DNA of 64,000 nucleotides, taken from contig NZ_BDBL01000001.1 in NCBI RefSeq assembly GCF_001612965.1, positions 186,001 through 250,000 of the forward strand, written 5' to 3'. Shown in pieces: positions 8,450-19,800 of the stretch. A program made the translations under genes and the position numbers. The notes below the pieces were generated by a model. The model did no database searches. It was not told the DNA's origin and saw only the letters and a list, made by a program, of their open reading frames with translations. Within the stretch, counting starts at the first letter, position 1, and each line of letters begins with the position of its first letter. Origin of the DNA: Nocardia kruczakiae NBRC 101016 (GTDB lineage Bacteria > Actinomycetota > Actinomycetes > Mycobacteriales > Mycobacteriaceae).

Positions 8450-10077
8450 CGGGCCTGCTCGACTGGCTGGCCTACGACGGTGAGGACCGCGGCTGGACCA
8501 TCGCCGCCGAGGGCGAATGGCGGCGCGTCGGCTACCCCCGGCTGAGTGAGCAGGTGCGGCGGGTGGCCGCGGCCTGTATCGACGCCGGGGTACGTCCGGG
8601 TGCGGTGGTTTCCATCGTGGAATCGGCTCCGGAACGATTCATGACGAATTTCTTCGGCGTGCTGGCCGCAGGGGCGACACCGAATCCGCTGGCGCCGCCG
8701 CTACCGCTGCAGAACGAGTCGGCGTATCGGCAGCAACTGTCGGCATTGCTGGCCGCGGCCGCCCCGTCGGCGATCATCGTGGCCGAGGAACTCGCCGCGG
8801 TGGTTCATCCGGTGCTCGAATCCCTGGGCGAAGTCACGATTGTCGGGACGTCGAATGAGACCCCCGCCGTGACGGAACTGCCGGGCTGCGAACCCGACCG
8901 GATCGGGTTGCTCCAATTCACCTCCGGCAGTAGCGGTTCGCCCAAAGCGGTGCGGGTATCGGTGGCGAATCTGGAGGCCAATTGCGCCGCGATCGACCGG
9001 TGGCTGGAGTTTCGGCCGACGGACCGGATCGCCACCTGGCTGCCGCCGTATCACGATATGGGGCTGATCGGCTGCATCATCACGCCGACCATTCTGAATC
9101 TGGACATTCAGGCCATGACGCCGATCGATTTCATTCGAGATCCGCTGTCGTGGCTGTCCTGTTTCGGCCGCGACGGTGCGACGATCACGGCGACACCGAA
9201 CTTCGCGCTGGCGTATCTGCTGCGAAAGATGACCGACGACGCCTTGGCCGGAATGGATTTCGATCCCTGGCGGGTGATGATCGTGGGCGCCGAACGGATC
9301 GACCCGGCGATTCTGCGCGGCTTCGCCGAGCGGCTGGCGCCGTACGGATTCGATTCGCGCACACCGTGTCCCGCCTACGGGCTCGCCGAGGGCACGCTCG
9401 CGGTATCCGGTCTGCGCCCCTCGGAGCCGGTGCAGGCCGCCGCGGTGACACCCGACACCGGCGCCGTGGACGGTCCGTTCGATCTGATGTCCGCCCCGCT
9501 CGAGGACGGCCGGCGCTGGCTGGTCGGCTGCGGCGCACCGCTGGACGGGGTGACGGTGCGGACCGCGTCGACCGACGAATATGCCGGAGCTCCGGGCGAA
9601 TTGATCGTCGGTGGTCCGAGCGTCGCCCGGGAGTACCAGACGGCCGAGGGCACTCGCGACCTGGCGCGTGCCGAGGACGGCGCTCTGGCGACCGGTGACG
9701 CGGGCCTGCTGGTGGGCGGGCAACTGTATCCGATCGGCCGGGTCGGCGACGCGGTGAAGGTGCGCGGGCGCACGGTCTATGCCGAGGATATCGAGGCGGC
9801 CGTGGTGGAGGCATTCGGCGTGCCCGCCAATCGTGTGGTCGCGCTGGCCGGCAACGCCTTCGGCGCCGCGCGCGTCGCCGTGCTGGTCGAGGACAAGCCG
9901 GTGGAGGCCGTGCGGCTGCGGCAGGTTTTGGCCGGGCAGCTCGGAGCGGAGACGTCGCTGCGGTTGTTCATCGGCGACCGGGGACTCATCGCGCGCACCA
10001 CCAGCGGTAAGCCGCGGCGGCGGGTGATGTGGAACCAGTTGCTGCAGGGGGAATTCGACGCCCTGGAGAGGAGTTGA
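8446..10077 (+). CDS. Fatty acyl-AMP ligase (FAAL-type)
   Basis: A 543-residue ANL-superfamily enzyme that activates a carboxylic acid as acyl-AMP and passes it to a carrier protein. It shows the P-loop-like motif LLQFTSGSSGSPKAV near residue 160 and the WLPPYHDMGLIG block near residue 199, which is typical of FAALs rather than acyl-CoA ligases. The adenylate region CPAYGLAEGTLAV and a C-terminal ARTTSGKPRRR block complete it. The GTG start at 8446 overlaps the ACP stop. It is likely the priming enzyme of the cluster; acyl chain length cannot be told from the sequence. Confidence 0.9.
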   Translation: MTGLLDWLAYDGEDRGWTIAAEGEWRRVGYPRLSEQVRRVAAACIDAGVRPGAVVSIVESAPERFMTNFFGVLAAGATPNPLAPPLPLQNESAYRQQLSALLAAAAPSAIIVAEELAAVVHPVLESLGEVTIVGTSNETPAVTELPGCEPDRIGLLQFTSGSSGSPKAVRVSVANLEANCAAIDRWLEFRPTDRIATWLPPYHDMGLIGCIITPTILNLDIQAMTPIDFIRDPLSWLSCFGRDGATITATPNFALAYLLRKMTDDALAGMDFDPWRVMIVGAERIDPAILRGFAERLAPYGFDSRTPCPAYGLAEGTLAVSGLRPSEPVQAAAVTPDTGAVDGPFDLMSAPLEDGRRWLVGCGAPLDGVTVRTASTDEYAGAPGELIVGGPSVAREYQTAEGTRDLARAEDGALATGDAGLLVGGQLYPIGRVGDAVKVRGRTVYAEDIEAAVVEAFGVPANRVVALAGNAFGAARVAVLVEDKPVEAVRLRQVLAGQLGAETSLRLFIGDRGLIARTTSGKPRRRVMWNQLLQGEFDALERS

Positions 10078-10079
10078 CG

Positions 10080-11225
10080 ATGGCGCCGGTACCGCTGTCG
10101 ACCGTCGACCACATGTGGACGGCGAATATGGCCGGTCCGCTGCAGTTCGTGGTGGAGTTCGGCGAGGTGCTCGACGCCGATCGGATCGTCGAGGCCTATG
10201 TCGAGACCGCCCGCGAATTCGTCGGTGCGGACGCGGCACTGGTGCAACTCGACGAGCGCACCTTGGCGCTCGACGTCGACGACCCGCGCCCCGCGATCCG
10301 GGCCACGGTCGCCGAATCCACCGTGCCGCTGAGCGAATGCCTCGACCCGGTCGAGATCGGGGTGGGCCATGTGCTCGCCCGCGGCCGGGTGGTGACCCGC
10401 GGCGAGCGCACGGCCGTCGGGCTGTCGATGTCGCACGGCCTGTCAGACGGCTACGGCATGTTCTTCTTCATGGCGGCATGGGCGGCTCGGGCACGCGGTG
10501 CTCGCTTCCTGTCGCCGCGCTGCGACCGCGAGGTGCTGACGCGGCCGCAGGCTCGCGACCGCGACAGCGTCGATCCGGATGCGTTGCGCCGGGCCGGTTT
10601 CGTCACCGTCGAGCCGGATCTGGAACTGCCCGAACTCGACGTCCACACCGGCCGGCTCGACCTCACCGAATGTGAGGCGCAGGCGGAGGTCTCGGGGCTG
10701 TCGACCGCGGATCTGGTGGCGGCGGGCCTGTTTCGCGACTACGCGGCGACCAAGGACACCGAGCGGGTGACCCTGGCCTGCCCGGTCGACATCCGTCGCT
10801 TCGTCCGCGAGCTGGGCCCCACATATTTCGGTAATGCCTTCGTGCAGGTGCTGATCGATGTCGACACCGAACGGGTTCGCGACGCGTCGGTTCCGGAGAT
10901 CGCCGGCTGGGTGCGGGATGCGGTCGCCACCGCGCCCGAGCGTATCGACGACGCGATCGCCGAACTCGAGGCGTTCCTGCAGGTGCACGGCATCGCCGGG
11001 CTCGACCGGGTATGGGGATATCCGCCGCAGTCGGGCTTCCTGGTCAGCAATCTGTCCCGGATCCCCGCCTCCTGGCTGGATTTCGGCGCCGGGCCGCCGG
11101 TCGGTCTGGTGACACCGGGCCGCCGGCCGCGCCAGGACGGGGCCTATCTGCTGCCCGATCCGGAGCGGGCACACAGCCTGCAATGGGCCTCCACGCTCGA
11201 GCACGAACCGGCCGCGCGTTCGTAG
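10080..11225 (+). CDS. HxxxDG acyltransferase (BAHD/condensation-like)
   Basis: A 381-residue protein of the CoA-dependent acyltransferase and condensation superfamily. It has the catalytic motif SHGLSDGYG (HxxxDG, His near residue 119) and a C-terminal LDFGAGPP near residue 334, reminiscent of the DFGWG motif of BAHD enzymes. It starts 3 bp after the FAAL stop. It may transfer the FAAL-derived acyl group onto an amine or hydroxyl. Because the NRPS in the same operon lacks the catalytic half of its C domain, this enzyme may provide N-acylation of the NRPS-bound amino acid in trans. Late O-acylation, as in PapA enzymes, is the alternative. Confidence 0.78.
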   Translation: MAPVPLSTVDHMWTANMAGPLQFVVEFGEVLDADRIVEAYVETAREFVGADAALVQLDERTLALDVDDPRPAIRATVAESTVPLSECLDPVEIGVGHVLARGRVVTRGERTAVGLSMSHGLSDGYGMFFFMAAWAARARGARFLSPRCDREVLTRPQARDRDSVDPDALRRAGFVTVEPDLELPELDVHTGRLDLTECEAQAEVSGLSTADLVAAGLFRDYAATKDTERVTLACPVDIRRFVRELGPTYFGNAFVQVLIDVDTERVRDASVPEIAGWVRDAVATAPERIDDAIAELEAFLQVHGIAGLDRVWGYPPQSGFLVSNLSRIPASWLDFGAGPPVGLVTPGRRPRQDGAYLLPDPERAHSLQWASTLEHEPAARS

Positions 11226-11240
11226 AGAGACGAATCCGAT

Positions 11241-12065
11241 ATGGCTGCAGCGATGACCTACAGCATGGCCGTCGGCGATCGCGACGCGGCGCGCCTGGCC
11301 CTGCTGGATCAGCATTACAACCCGAGTTCCCGGGCCTTCCTCGAGTCGGTCGGACTCTGTGCCGGTGCGACGGTGGCCGATATCGGCTGCGGGCACGGCG
11401 CGATGACGGCCTGGCTGGCCGAGCGGGTCGGGCCGGACGGCATCGTCTACGCCGTCGACGCCTCCGCCGAACAGCTCGAGATCGCCCGCCGGTTGGTGGG
11501 CGATCTGCCGCAGGTGCGTTACGTGCACGCGCGCATCGAGGACGCACCGCTCGAACCCGGCTCGGTCGACTGGGTGTACAGCCGCTTCCTGCTGATGCAC
11601 GTGGCCGACGCCGCCGCCGCGCTCACCGCGATGGCGCGCATGCTCGCCGACGACGGTGCGCTGCTGCTCGAGATGTCCGACGTCGGGGCATTGCGATTCG
11701 TCCCCGCCGACGATCCGGCGGCGGATCTGTGGCGGCAGTGGTGGTTCGCCCTCGGCCGGGCGCGCGGCGCCGCGCACGACATCTACGACCGCACTCCGCA
11801 ACTGCTCACCGAGGCCGGCTTCATCATCGCGCGGCGCGACCGCTTTCAGCCGGTGTCGGCGATGCCGGAGGCGAAGATGTTGCACGCCTTGGGTTTCGAA
11901 CAGTGCGTGCCGGCATACCTGGAACACGCCGGCGCCGACCCGGCGGCCATCGATGCCCATCGCGCCTTCCTGCAGCGCGTCGTCCCGGATACCGACATCA
12001 CCGTCGAACTGTATGCGACCAGCCAGTATTTCGCCCGCAAACGTCCGCGGGCACGAAGATTGTGA
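11241..12065 (+). CDS. Class I SAM-dependent methyltransferase
   Basis: A 274-residue enzyme with the SAM-binding motif VADIGCGHGAMTAWLA near residues 47-62 (motif I) and the acidic ribose-binding residue in VYAVDASAEQLEIAR. LEPGSVDWVYSRFLLMHV forms motif II. The short N-terminal segment before motif I is typical of UbiE-like small-molecule methyltransferases. Its position inside the operon points to O-, N- or C-methylation of the cluster product; the site cannot be predicted. Confidence 0.88.
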   Translation: MAAAMTYSMAVGDRDAARLALLDQHYNPSSRAFLESVGLCAGATVADIGCGHGAMTAWLAERVGPDGIVYAVDASAEQLEIARRLVGDLPQVRYVHARIEDAPLEPGSVDWVYSRFLLMHVADAAAALTAMARMLADDGALLLEMSDVGALRFVPADDPAADLWRQWWFALGRARGAAHDIYDRTPQLLTEAGFIIARRDRFQPVSAMPEAKMLHALGFEQCVPAYLEHAGADPAAIDAHRAFLQRVVPDTDITVELYATSQYFARKRPRARRL

Positions 12066-12074
12066 GCCTCCGCC

Positions 12075-13871
12075 ATGGTGAGAACACCAGCCGCGCAACC
12101 GAAGTCGATCATGGGGATCAGCGGTCTGCACAACAGTGTGCCGTTCAAACAGGCCCGCTTTCCGGGACTGGGCTGGCGGGACTATCGCATCACCCAGGGC
12201 TTCGATTCCGCGGCGGCGCTGCTGCACGAGGGCGAGCTGGTCAGCGCGGTCGCCGAGGAGCGGTTCACCGGCGAGAAGGCGACCGGCGCCTTTCCCGAAC
12301 ACGCCATCCGTTTCGGCTGCGAGCGGGCCGGAATCTCGGTCGATTCGCTCGACGTCCTCGCGCACGGCTTCTCCTACGAGCCGCTGCGCGCCGAATTCGA
12401 CCACAGTGAACTCGGGCGCGCGCGCTTCCGCGAGGTCTTCGCCCGGCAGGTGCTGCTGGACAAACTCACCGAGACCTTCGGCGGGGACTGGGACGACCGG
12501 CTGGTGCAGGTACCGCATCACCTGGCCCATGCGGCCAGCACGTTCTACCCGAGCGGATTCGACTCGGCGCTGATCCTCGTGGCCGACGGCATGGGAGAGC
12601 AGCACAGCGCGACCGTCGCGCTCGGAACGGATGCGGGCATCGAACCGATCGCGACGGTCTCGGAGCTGAATTCCCTGGGAATTCTCTACGGCGTCTTCAC
12701 CTACTATCTGGGCTTCGCGTTCGGCCTCGACGAATACAAGATCATGGGGCTGGCGCCCTACGGTGACCACCGCAAACACTTCGCGGCGATGATGGATCTC
12801 ATTCATCTGCGGCCGGACGGTACTTTCACGATTCCCATCCTGTACCGCAACGAAACCGATCTGGACCGGGAAACCTACCGCGGCACACTGAAAGCCGTCG
12901 AGGAGATCTTCGGGCCGGCCCGCGGACCCGAGGACGAGCTGACCGACCACCACCGCGATATCGCGGCCGCCCTGCAGGCGGCACTCGAGGCGACGCTGCT
13001 GCATACGCTGCGCCACTTCCGCAAACAGACCGGTGCGAAGAATCTGTGCATGGCCGGCGGGGTCGCGCTCAACTGCACGGCGAACGGCGTGATTCTGCGC
13101 AGCCGCCAGTTCAAGCGCATGTTCATCCAGTCCGCGGCCGGCGACGACGGCACCGCGCTGGGTGCCGCGCTGTACGTCCACCATCAGCGTGACCAGGCGG
13201 CCCCGATCACGGGCATCGAGACCCCGCTGAACGGCCCGGAATACTCCGACGACGAGATCGCGGCGGCACTGGCGGGCCGGACCGATTGCACCGCAACGCG
13301 ATTCGACGACTTCGCGGCACTGGCCGGCGAACTGGGCCGTCGGTTGGCCGCCGGGCAGATCGGGGCGCTGTTCCAGGGGCGCCTGGAGTACGGTCCGCGC
13401 GCTCTGGGTAATCGCAGCATTCTCGGTGACCCGCGCCATCCGCGGATGCGCGACATCATCAACGCGAAGGTCAAGAAGCGGGAGGGCTTCCGGCCCTTCG
13501 CCCCCGCGGTCCTCGACGAGTACGCGACCACGTATTTCGACATCAAGGACACCGAGGTCGACACCTATGCCTGGATGTTGTTCATCACCTCGGTGCGGCC
13601 GGAATTCCGTGAGGGGTTGCCGGCGGTCACCCATGTCGACGGATCGGCGCGGGTGCAGACGGTGTCGCGGGAGCGCAACGAACGGTTCTGGACGGTGATC
13701 GACGCCTTCCGGCAGGAAACCGGAACGCCGATCCTGCTGAACACCTCGTTCAACGTGAAGGGCCAGCCGATCGTGTGCACGCCGGCCGAGGGCCTGGACA
13801 CCTTCGTCACCGCCGGACTGGACGTGCTGGCCATCGGCAATTACCTGGTAGAGCCGGTTCGCGCCGGATAA
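12075..13871 (+). CDS. NodU/CmcH-family carbamoyltransferase
   Basis: A 598-residue two-domain enzyme. The N-terminal Kae1-like domain contains VPHHLAHAASTFYPSGF and LILVADGMGEQHSA and would bind ATP and metal. GGVALNCTANGVI and FQGRLEYGPRALGNRSI lead into the C-terminal half. Known members make carbamoyl-AMP from carbamoyl phosphate and transfer the carbamoyl group to a hydroxyl, as in cephamycin, Nod factor and novobiocin pathways. Here the acceptor is probably a hydroxyl of the polyketide or of the serine unit. The first ATG at 12075 is used; ATG 12111 (MGISGLHN) starts closer to the family consensus. Confidence 0.92.
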   Translation: MVRTPAAQPKSIMGISGLHNSVPFKQARFPGLGWRDYRITQGFDSAAALLHEGELVSAVAEERFTGEKATGAFPEHAIRFGCERAGISVDSLDVLAHGFSYEPLRAEFDHSELGRARFREVFARQVLLDKLTETFGGDWDDRLVQVPHHLAHAASTFYPSGFDSALILVADGMGEQHSATVALGTDAGIEPIATVSELNSLGILYGVFTYYLGFAFGLDEYKIMGLAPYGDHRKHFAAMMDLIHLRPDGTFTIPILYRNETDLDRETYRGTLKAVEEIFGPARGPEDELTDHHRDIAAALQAALEATLLHTLRHFRKQTGAKNLCMAGGVALNCTANGVILRSRQFKRMFIQSAAGDDGTALGAALYVHHQRDQAAPITGIETPLNGPEYSDDEIAAALAGRTDCTATRFDDFAALAGELGRRLAAGQIGALFQGRLEYGPRALGNRSILGDPRHPRMRDIINAKVKKREGFRPFAPAVLDEYATTYFDIKDTEVDTYAWMLFITSVRPEFREGLPAVTHVDGSARVQTVSRERNERFWTVIDAFRQETGTPILLNTSFNVKGQPIVCTPAEGLDTFVTAGLDVLAIGNYLVEPVRAG

Positions 13872-13887
13872 GTGGGATCGAGTTACT

Positions 13888-16800
13888 GTGCAAGCCGACT
13901 TTCTTCCCGGCGTCCTCGCCATCGCCACCGATTTCCGCCGCGCACCGGTGCAGCGATATCTGCGTGCCCGGGAGGAGTACCGCCTCGGCGCGTCCGGTCC
14001 GGCGTTGGCGGCGCTGGCCGCCCTGATCCACAGGTATTCCGAACACGCCGAGGTCACACTCGGTGTGATCGCGCCAGAGGATGATTCACCGATTCCGCTG
14101 CGAATCGCCGTCGAACCGGATCGCACGGCGGAAGCGCTGGCCGCCGAGGTCGCCGACGCCCGGTCGCGGCTGGTGGACGGACGCGCCGGTTTCGACATCG
14201 ACGAGTTGATCGGGAAACTCTGCCCCACACCGGTCTTCGATCGGCATCCGCTGTTCCAGATCGCCTACTGCGAGCTCACCGGCGACCACGATCCGGACGC
14301 GGCGGAGGATGCGCTCGAGGCCGTCGTCGGCTGCGATCTGGTCTTCGTCGACGATCGCGGCGCCGGTGAACTGCGCTGTGAATACGATGCCGAGCTGTTC
14401 GAGCCGCAGACGGTGCGCCGGCTCCTCGCGCAGTGGGCGCTACTGATCGACGCGTTCACCGCCCATCCGGATACCGCGCTCGCGGCCTTGCCGATGCTGC
14501 CGGACGACGAGTGGACGGCCCTCGACGAGTGGTCGACCGGGCCGTCGGTGGCCCGCCCCGCGACCACCCTGCACGCGCTGATCGCCGAACGAGCGGCGCG
14601 CCGGCCGCACAGTCCCGCCGTGATGTCCGAGGCGGGCACGCTGAGCTACGGCGAACTCGACGACCGCGCGGCGCGGGCCGCCGGATACCTGAGCGCCGTG
14701 GGTGTGCGACCTCGGCAGATCGTCGCGCTGTGCCTGCGGCGCTCGCTCCGGGTGCCGGTGCTGGCGCTGGGCGTCATGAAGGCCGGTGCGGCCTATCTGC
14801 CGCTGGACCCGGCGGATCCGGATGCGCGGCTGGCGACGATTCTCGCGGATTCCGGTGCGTCGGTGGTGCTGTGCGACGATGCCGGCATCGCCGGGCGCTT
14901 ATCGGTCGAGGGCGTCACGGCGATCGATCTGGATGCGGTATGGGACGACCTGGAACAGGTCGAGCCCGCGCCCGCGCGGGTCGGAGCGCCGACGGATCTG
15001 GCCTACGTCATCTACACCTCCGGCTCGACCGGCCGGCCCAAAGGTGTGCTGATCGAACACGCGGCGATCTGTAATCGCCTGCTGCACGACGCGATTCGCA
15101 TCGACGAGTCCGATCGGGTGTTGCAGAAGACGCCGCTGACCTTCGACGTGTCGGTGTGGGATCTGTTCTATCCGCTGGTGCACGGTGCGCAGTCGGTGCT
15201 GTGCGATGCGGAGGGGCACCGGGATTCGCGCTACCTGCTGGAAACCATTCGCGCGCAGCAGATCACCGTTGCTCACTTCGTGCCCTCGATGTTGCGCACG
15301 TGGCTGGCCGAGCCGGGCGTCGAGGGGTGCACCTCGCTACGCTATGTGACCACCAGCGGTGAGGCGCTGCCCGCGGATGTGGCCGCCGAATTCCATCGGC
15401 TGCTGCCGGATACCGCGCTGCACAACTATTACGGACCGACCGAAGCCGCCGTCGACGTCACCTGTGAACAGGTACTTCCGGGAGCGGCGGTCACCCTCGG
15501 CCGGCCGATCGAGAACGTGCGCGCCCTCGTCCTGGACGCAGCGGGACAGCTTGTGCCCGTGGGTGTTCCGGGACAGCTGCATCTGGCCGGCGTCTGTCTG
15601 GCGCGTGGCTATGTCGATCCCGCCGACGAGAGCGGCCGCTTCGTGGCCGATCGGCGGACCGGAGAACGGCTGTACGCCACCGGCGATCGGGTGCGGCGAC
15701 TGCCGGACGGACGCCTGGAATATCTCGGCCGGGCCGACCATCAGCTGAAATTGCGGGGCCTGCGCATCGAGGCCGGTGAGGTCGAGGCGGTGTTGCGCAC
15801 CGCCGACGGGGTGCGCGAGGCCGTGGTCACTGTCTTCGGTGATGATCCGCAGCGCAGCGAACTGGTCGGCTACGTGAGCCCCGCGGACGACGCGGTGGTC
15901 GACGCCGATACGTTGCGTGAGCACGCCCGTGCGCTGCTGCCGGCCTATATGGTGCCGGCGAGAATTATCGTGCTCGAGAAGTTTCCACGTAACGCCGCCG
16001 GGAAGATCGACCGCAGGAGTTTGCCCGCACCCGTCGCGACGGTGCGCGGCGCAACCACAGCGTCAGCGAACGAACTCTCCGACGCGATAGCGGCGGTGTG
16101 GGCCCGAGTGCTCGAATGCGACTCGGTCCCCGCCACCGCGAATTTCTTCGATCTCGGCGGCAATTCACTGCTCGTCGCCCGGGTGCACCTGGCCTTGGAA
16201 GAGGCACTCGGCATCTCGATCGCGCGCACGGACCTGTTCCGCTACCCGACCGTGGCCGCACTGGCCGCGGCCCTCGCCGGCTCGGTGGCCGCCCGGGACG
16301 TGGCCGACGAGGCCGCCGACCGCAGCGGTCCGTTCGCGGTGATCGGGATGGCCGTGCGCGTGCCGGGCGCTGCCGACCTCGACGAATTCTGGGATGTCAT
16401 CGCCGGTGCGCGCACGACGATGACCGACCTCGACGACGAGCAACTACGGGCCGCGGGCGAATCGGCCGAGCGCATCGCCGCGCCGAATTACGTGCGCACC
16501 GCGGCGGTTCTGGACGATATCGCCGGATTCGACGCCGACTACTTCGGTTTCACCGCCCGCGAGGCGCAGGTCACCGATCCGCAGCACCGGCTGCTGCTGG
16601 AATGCGCGGTCGAGGCGCTCGAACACGCGGGCTACGGTGGTGCGCCGCAGCGGCCGCGCACCGGGGTGTTCGTGGGCGGGCTGCCCAGCAGCTACTTCCA
16701 TCGCTATTTCGCCGACGACTTCACCCAGCTGCCCTCCACTCAGCACTACCAGATCAAGGTGGGCAACGAACCGGACTTCCTGCCCACCTCGATCGCCTAC

Positions 16801-19800
16801 CGCCTCGACCTGCGCGGACCTGCCGTCACCGTGCAGAGCGCGTGTTCGACCTCGCTGGTCGCGGTCCATCTGGCCTGTCAATCCATCGGGCGCGGCGAAT
16901 GCGAGATCGCCGTGGCCGGTGGTGTGGCCGTGCGAGTGCCGGATCGCGTCGGCTACCTGCACCAGGAGGGGATGGTCGCCTCGCCCGACGGGCACTGCCG
17001 GGCCTTCGACGAGCAGGCCGGCGGCACGGTCTTCGGCAACGGTGCGGGCGTGGTCGTGCTCAAACGGCTCGACGACGCGGTGCGCGACGGTGATCGGATC
17101 TTCGCCGTGGTGCGCGGCACCGCGATCAACAACGACGGCGCGGCGAAGGTCGGCTTCACCGCGCCGAGTGTCGACGGCCAGGTCGAGGTCATCCGCCGGG
17201 CGCACCGTGTGGCCGGAGTCGCCCCTACGGAGATCGGATACGTCGAGGCGCACGGTACGGCCACCCCGATGGGTGATCCGATGGAGATCGCCGCGCTCAC
17301 CGAAGCTTTCGGGGGACCGCGTGAGGATCGGTGCGACGTCGGGTCGGTGAAGGCCAATATCGGCCATCTCGATACCGCGGCCGGAGTCGCGGGATTCGTC
17401 AAGGCCGTGCTGGCATTGGATCACGCGGTGCTGCCGGGACTGGCGAATCTGGAGCGGCCCAGTAGCCGGATCCCGTGGTCCGAGACGCCGTTCCAGGTTT
17501 CGCCGCGCTCGCGGGCGTGGCCGTCGGATCGGCCGCGGATCGCCACCGTGTCGGCGTTCGGCATCGGCGGCACCAACGCACACGCGGTGCTCGAGGCGGC
17601 GCCGCCGCGCGCCGCCACCGACTTACCCGCGGGCTGGACCGGACTGTTCCGGTTGTCGGCGCGTTCCGATGCGGCCCTGCGCGACCTCGCGCAACGCTAC
17701 CTCGATCGTCTGACCGACGATACGGCCGTCGAAGATGTCTGTTACACAACGGGTTTCGGTCGCGAGCAACACGAGCGTCGACTGGCCGCGGTGATCTCCT
17801 CGCTGCCGGAGTTGCGGGCGGCGCTGGCGGCGTACCTGCGTGGTGAACCCGCGGCGGCATTGTTCACCGCGGCGGAAGAGCATGCGGACCGGCGGCTGTG
17901 CCTGGTCCTGGGCGACGCTCCCGAAGCCGGTGTCGACGCATTCCTCGACCTGTACGCCGAGGATTCGGTGGTGCGGACGGCGCGGGCGGAGGTGACCGCC
18001 GCGCTCGGCGGCGCCGAACCCACCGGAGTACCAGCGGATCTGGGCCGGCTGTACGTCCTGGTGCAGGTGTGGCGGGCGTGCGGTCTGCAGTGGGATGCGG
18101 TGATCGGGTACGGCACAGGCGAATACGTGGCGGCGGCGATATCCGGTGTCGTGGATCTGGCGACCGCGATGCGCTACGCCGCCGCCGCGACACCGCTGAC
18201 GACGGGTGGCGATCGCCGCGAGCTGTGGCTCGTCTCGCAAGCACCGGACGTCGAATCGTGCGTGACGGCCGCGGGGTGCGATCGGATGCTGGTCCTGGGC
18301 CGGCGCAGCGACGAACGCGCCCGGCTGCGGCTGGCCGCCGATCGGCACGGGGTGCACACCGTACTCGCGGCCGACGGGCCGCACGATGTCCAGCGGACCC
18401 TGCTGATCGCCGCGGCGAAACTCTATGCGGTCGGTATGGATATCTGCCCGACGCCGTGGGGGCCGTTCGCTCTGGGGCGCCGAATCCCGCTGCCCACCTA
18501 CACCTTCCAGCGCAGCCACTTCTGGGTCGAACCGGAGCGTGCGCTTCGCCGTACCGTTCGCGCCGCCGAGGACGCCGGGCTGCCCGGCCGTCCGGTGGAT
18601 CTGCCGCTTTCGGAGGAGATCCGTTACGAACGGAGTTTCGCCTGCGACTCCCCGTCGTACGTGACCGATCACCGGCTGTTCGGCACCGCGGTCGTGCCCG
18701 GTGCCTCGCATATCGCGATGGTGCTGGCCGCGGCGGCCCACCACATCGACGGGCCGTACGCGTTGCGGGACACGTTGTTCCTCCATCCGTTCGCCGTGTC
18801 CGACGGCGGGAGCCGCCGCGCCCAGTTGGTGCTGCGCCCGAACGGTTCGGGCTGGGACGTGACCCTGGTTGCGGAGGAGGAATCCGGTGCGGGTGTGGCG
18901 TGGCCAGCGCTGTTCCGCACCGCACTGGACAGCGCTCCCGCCGAATCGGATTCGACCTTCGGTGATGCCGATCGCGACGATGTTCTCGCTCGCTGTCCAC
19001 AGGAGCTGTCCGGACTCGAGTTCTATCGGGACGTCTGGGTGCCGGGGCTCGACACCGGGAACTCCTTCCACTGGATCGAGACCATCTGGCGTGGCGACAA
19101 CGAGGCACTGTGCCTGACCACCCGCCCCGAGGGTGTGGAGATCGGACCGGAACCGCTGCACGCCGGGCTGGTCGAAGCCGCGTTCCAGGTACTCAACAGC
19201 TGCTGGAAATACGACAACGCGCTGCTGCGGGCACAGGAGAACATCTACGTTCCGTTCAGTATCGACCGCTACTACTTCTCCGGTCGCCGCACCGAGGGCC
19301 CGCTGTGGATCCACGCCCGCTTGGCGGGCGGGCACGGCGCGGGGGACGAGGCGTTCACCGCGCATATCCGGATGTACGACGTCACCGGCGAATTGGTGGT
19401 CGCCGTGGACGGATTCGAATCGCGGCGCATCAGCCGCGCGCAGGTGGAGCGGGCGCTCGCCCACAAGACGGCCGATATCACCCACGAACAACACTGGCAG
19501 CGCACCGAGGCGGCCGGGGCGGGCGCCGAGCCGGTGTCGCTGCTGGTGGTCGACGACGAACCCGACCGGTTGAGCCGGTTCGCGCGGGTGCTGCGCGAGC
19601 GGTCGATTCCGGCCGTGTCCGTGCTGATCGGCGCGGAGGTACCGCCGGGCTCGGGCATCACCCGCCACGCGGCCACCGATGCCGAAATAGGGTCGTGGCC
19701 CGCGGAATTCGCCGCGGCGGATCGTCGCGGCTTCGTCGACCTACGCGGCCTGTCCGCGACGGACGACGAGAGCGCGCACTTCGTCGGCGAGGTCGCCCAG

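Noticed and set aside
10443..14228. A very long minus-strand open frame (about 1260 codons) across the methyltransferase and carbamoyltransferase genes
   Set aside because: It is opposite clear enzyme genes, is rich in Arg/His/Gln typical of GC-rich antisense frames, and has no recognisable domain.
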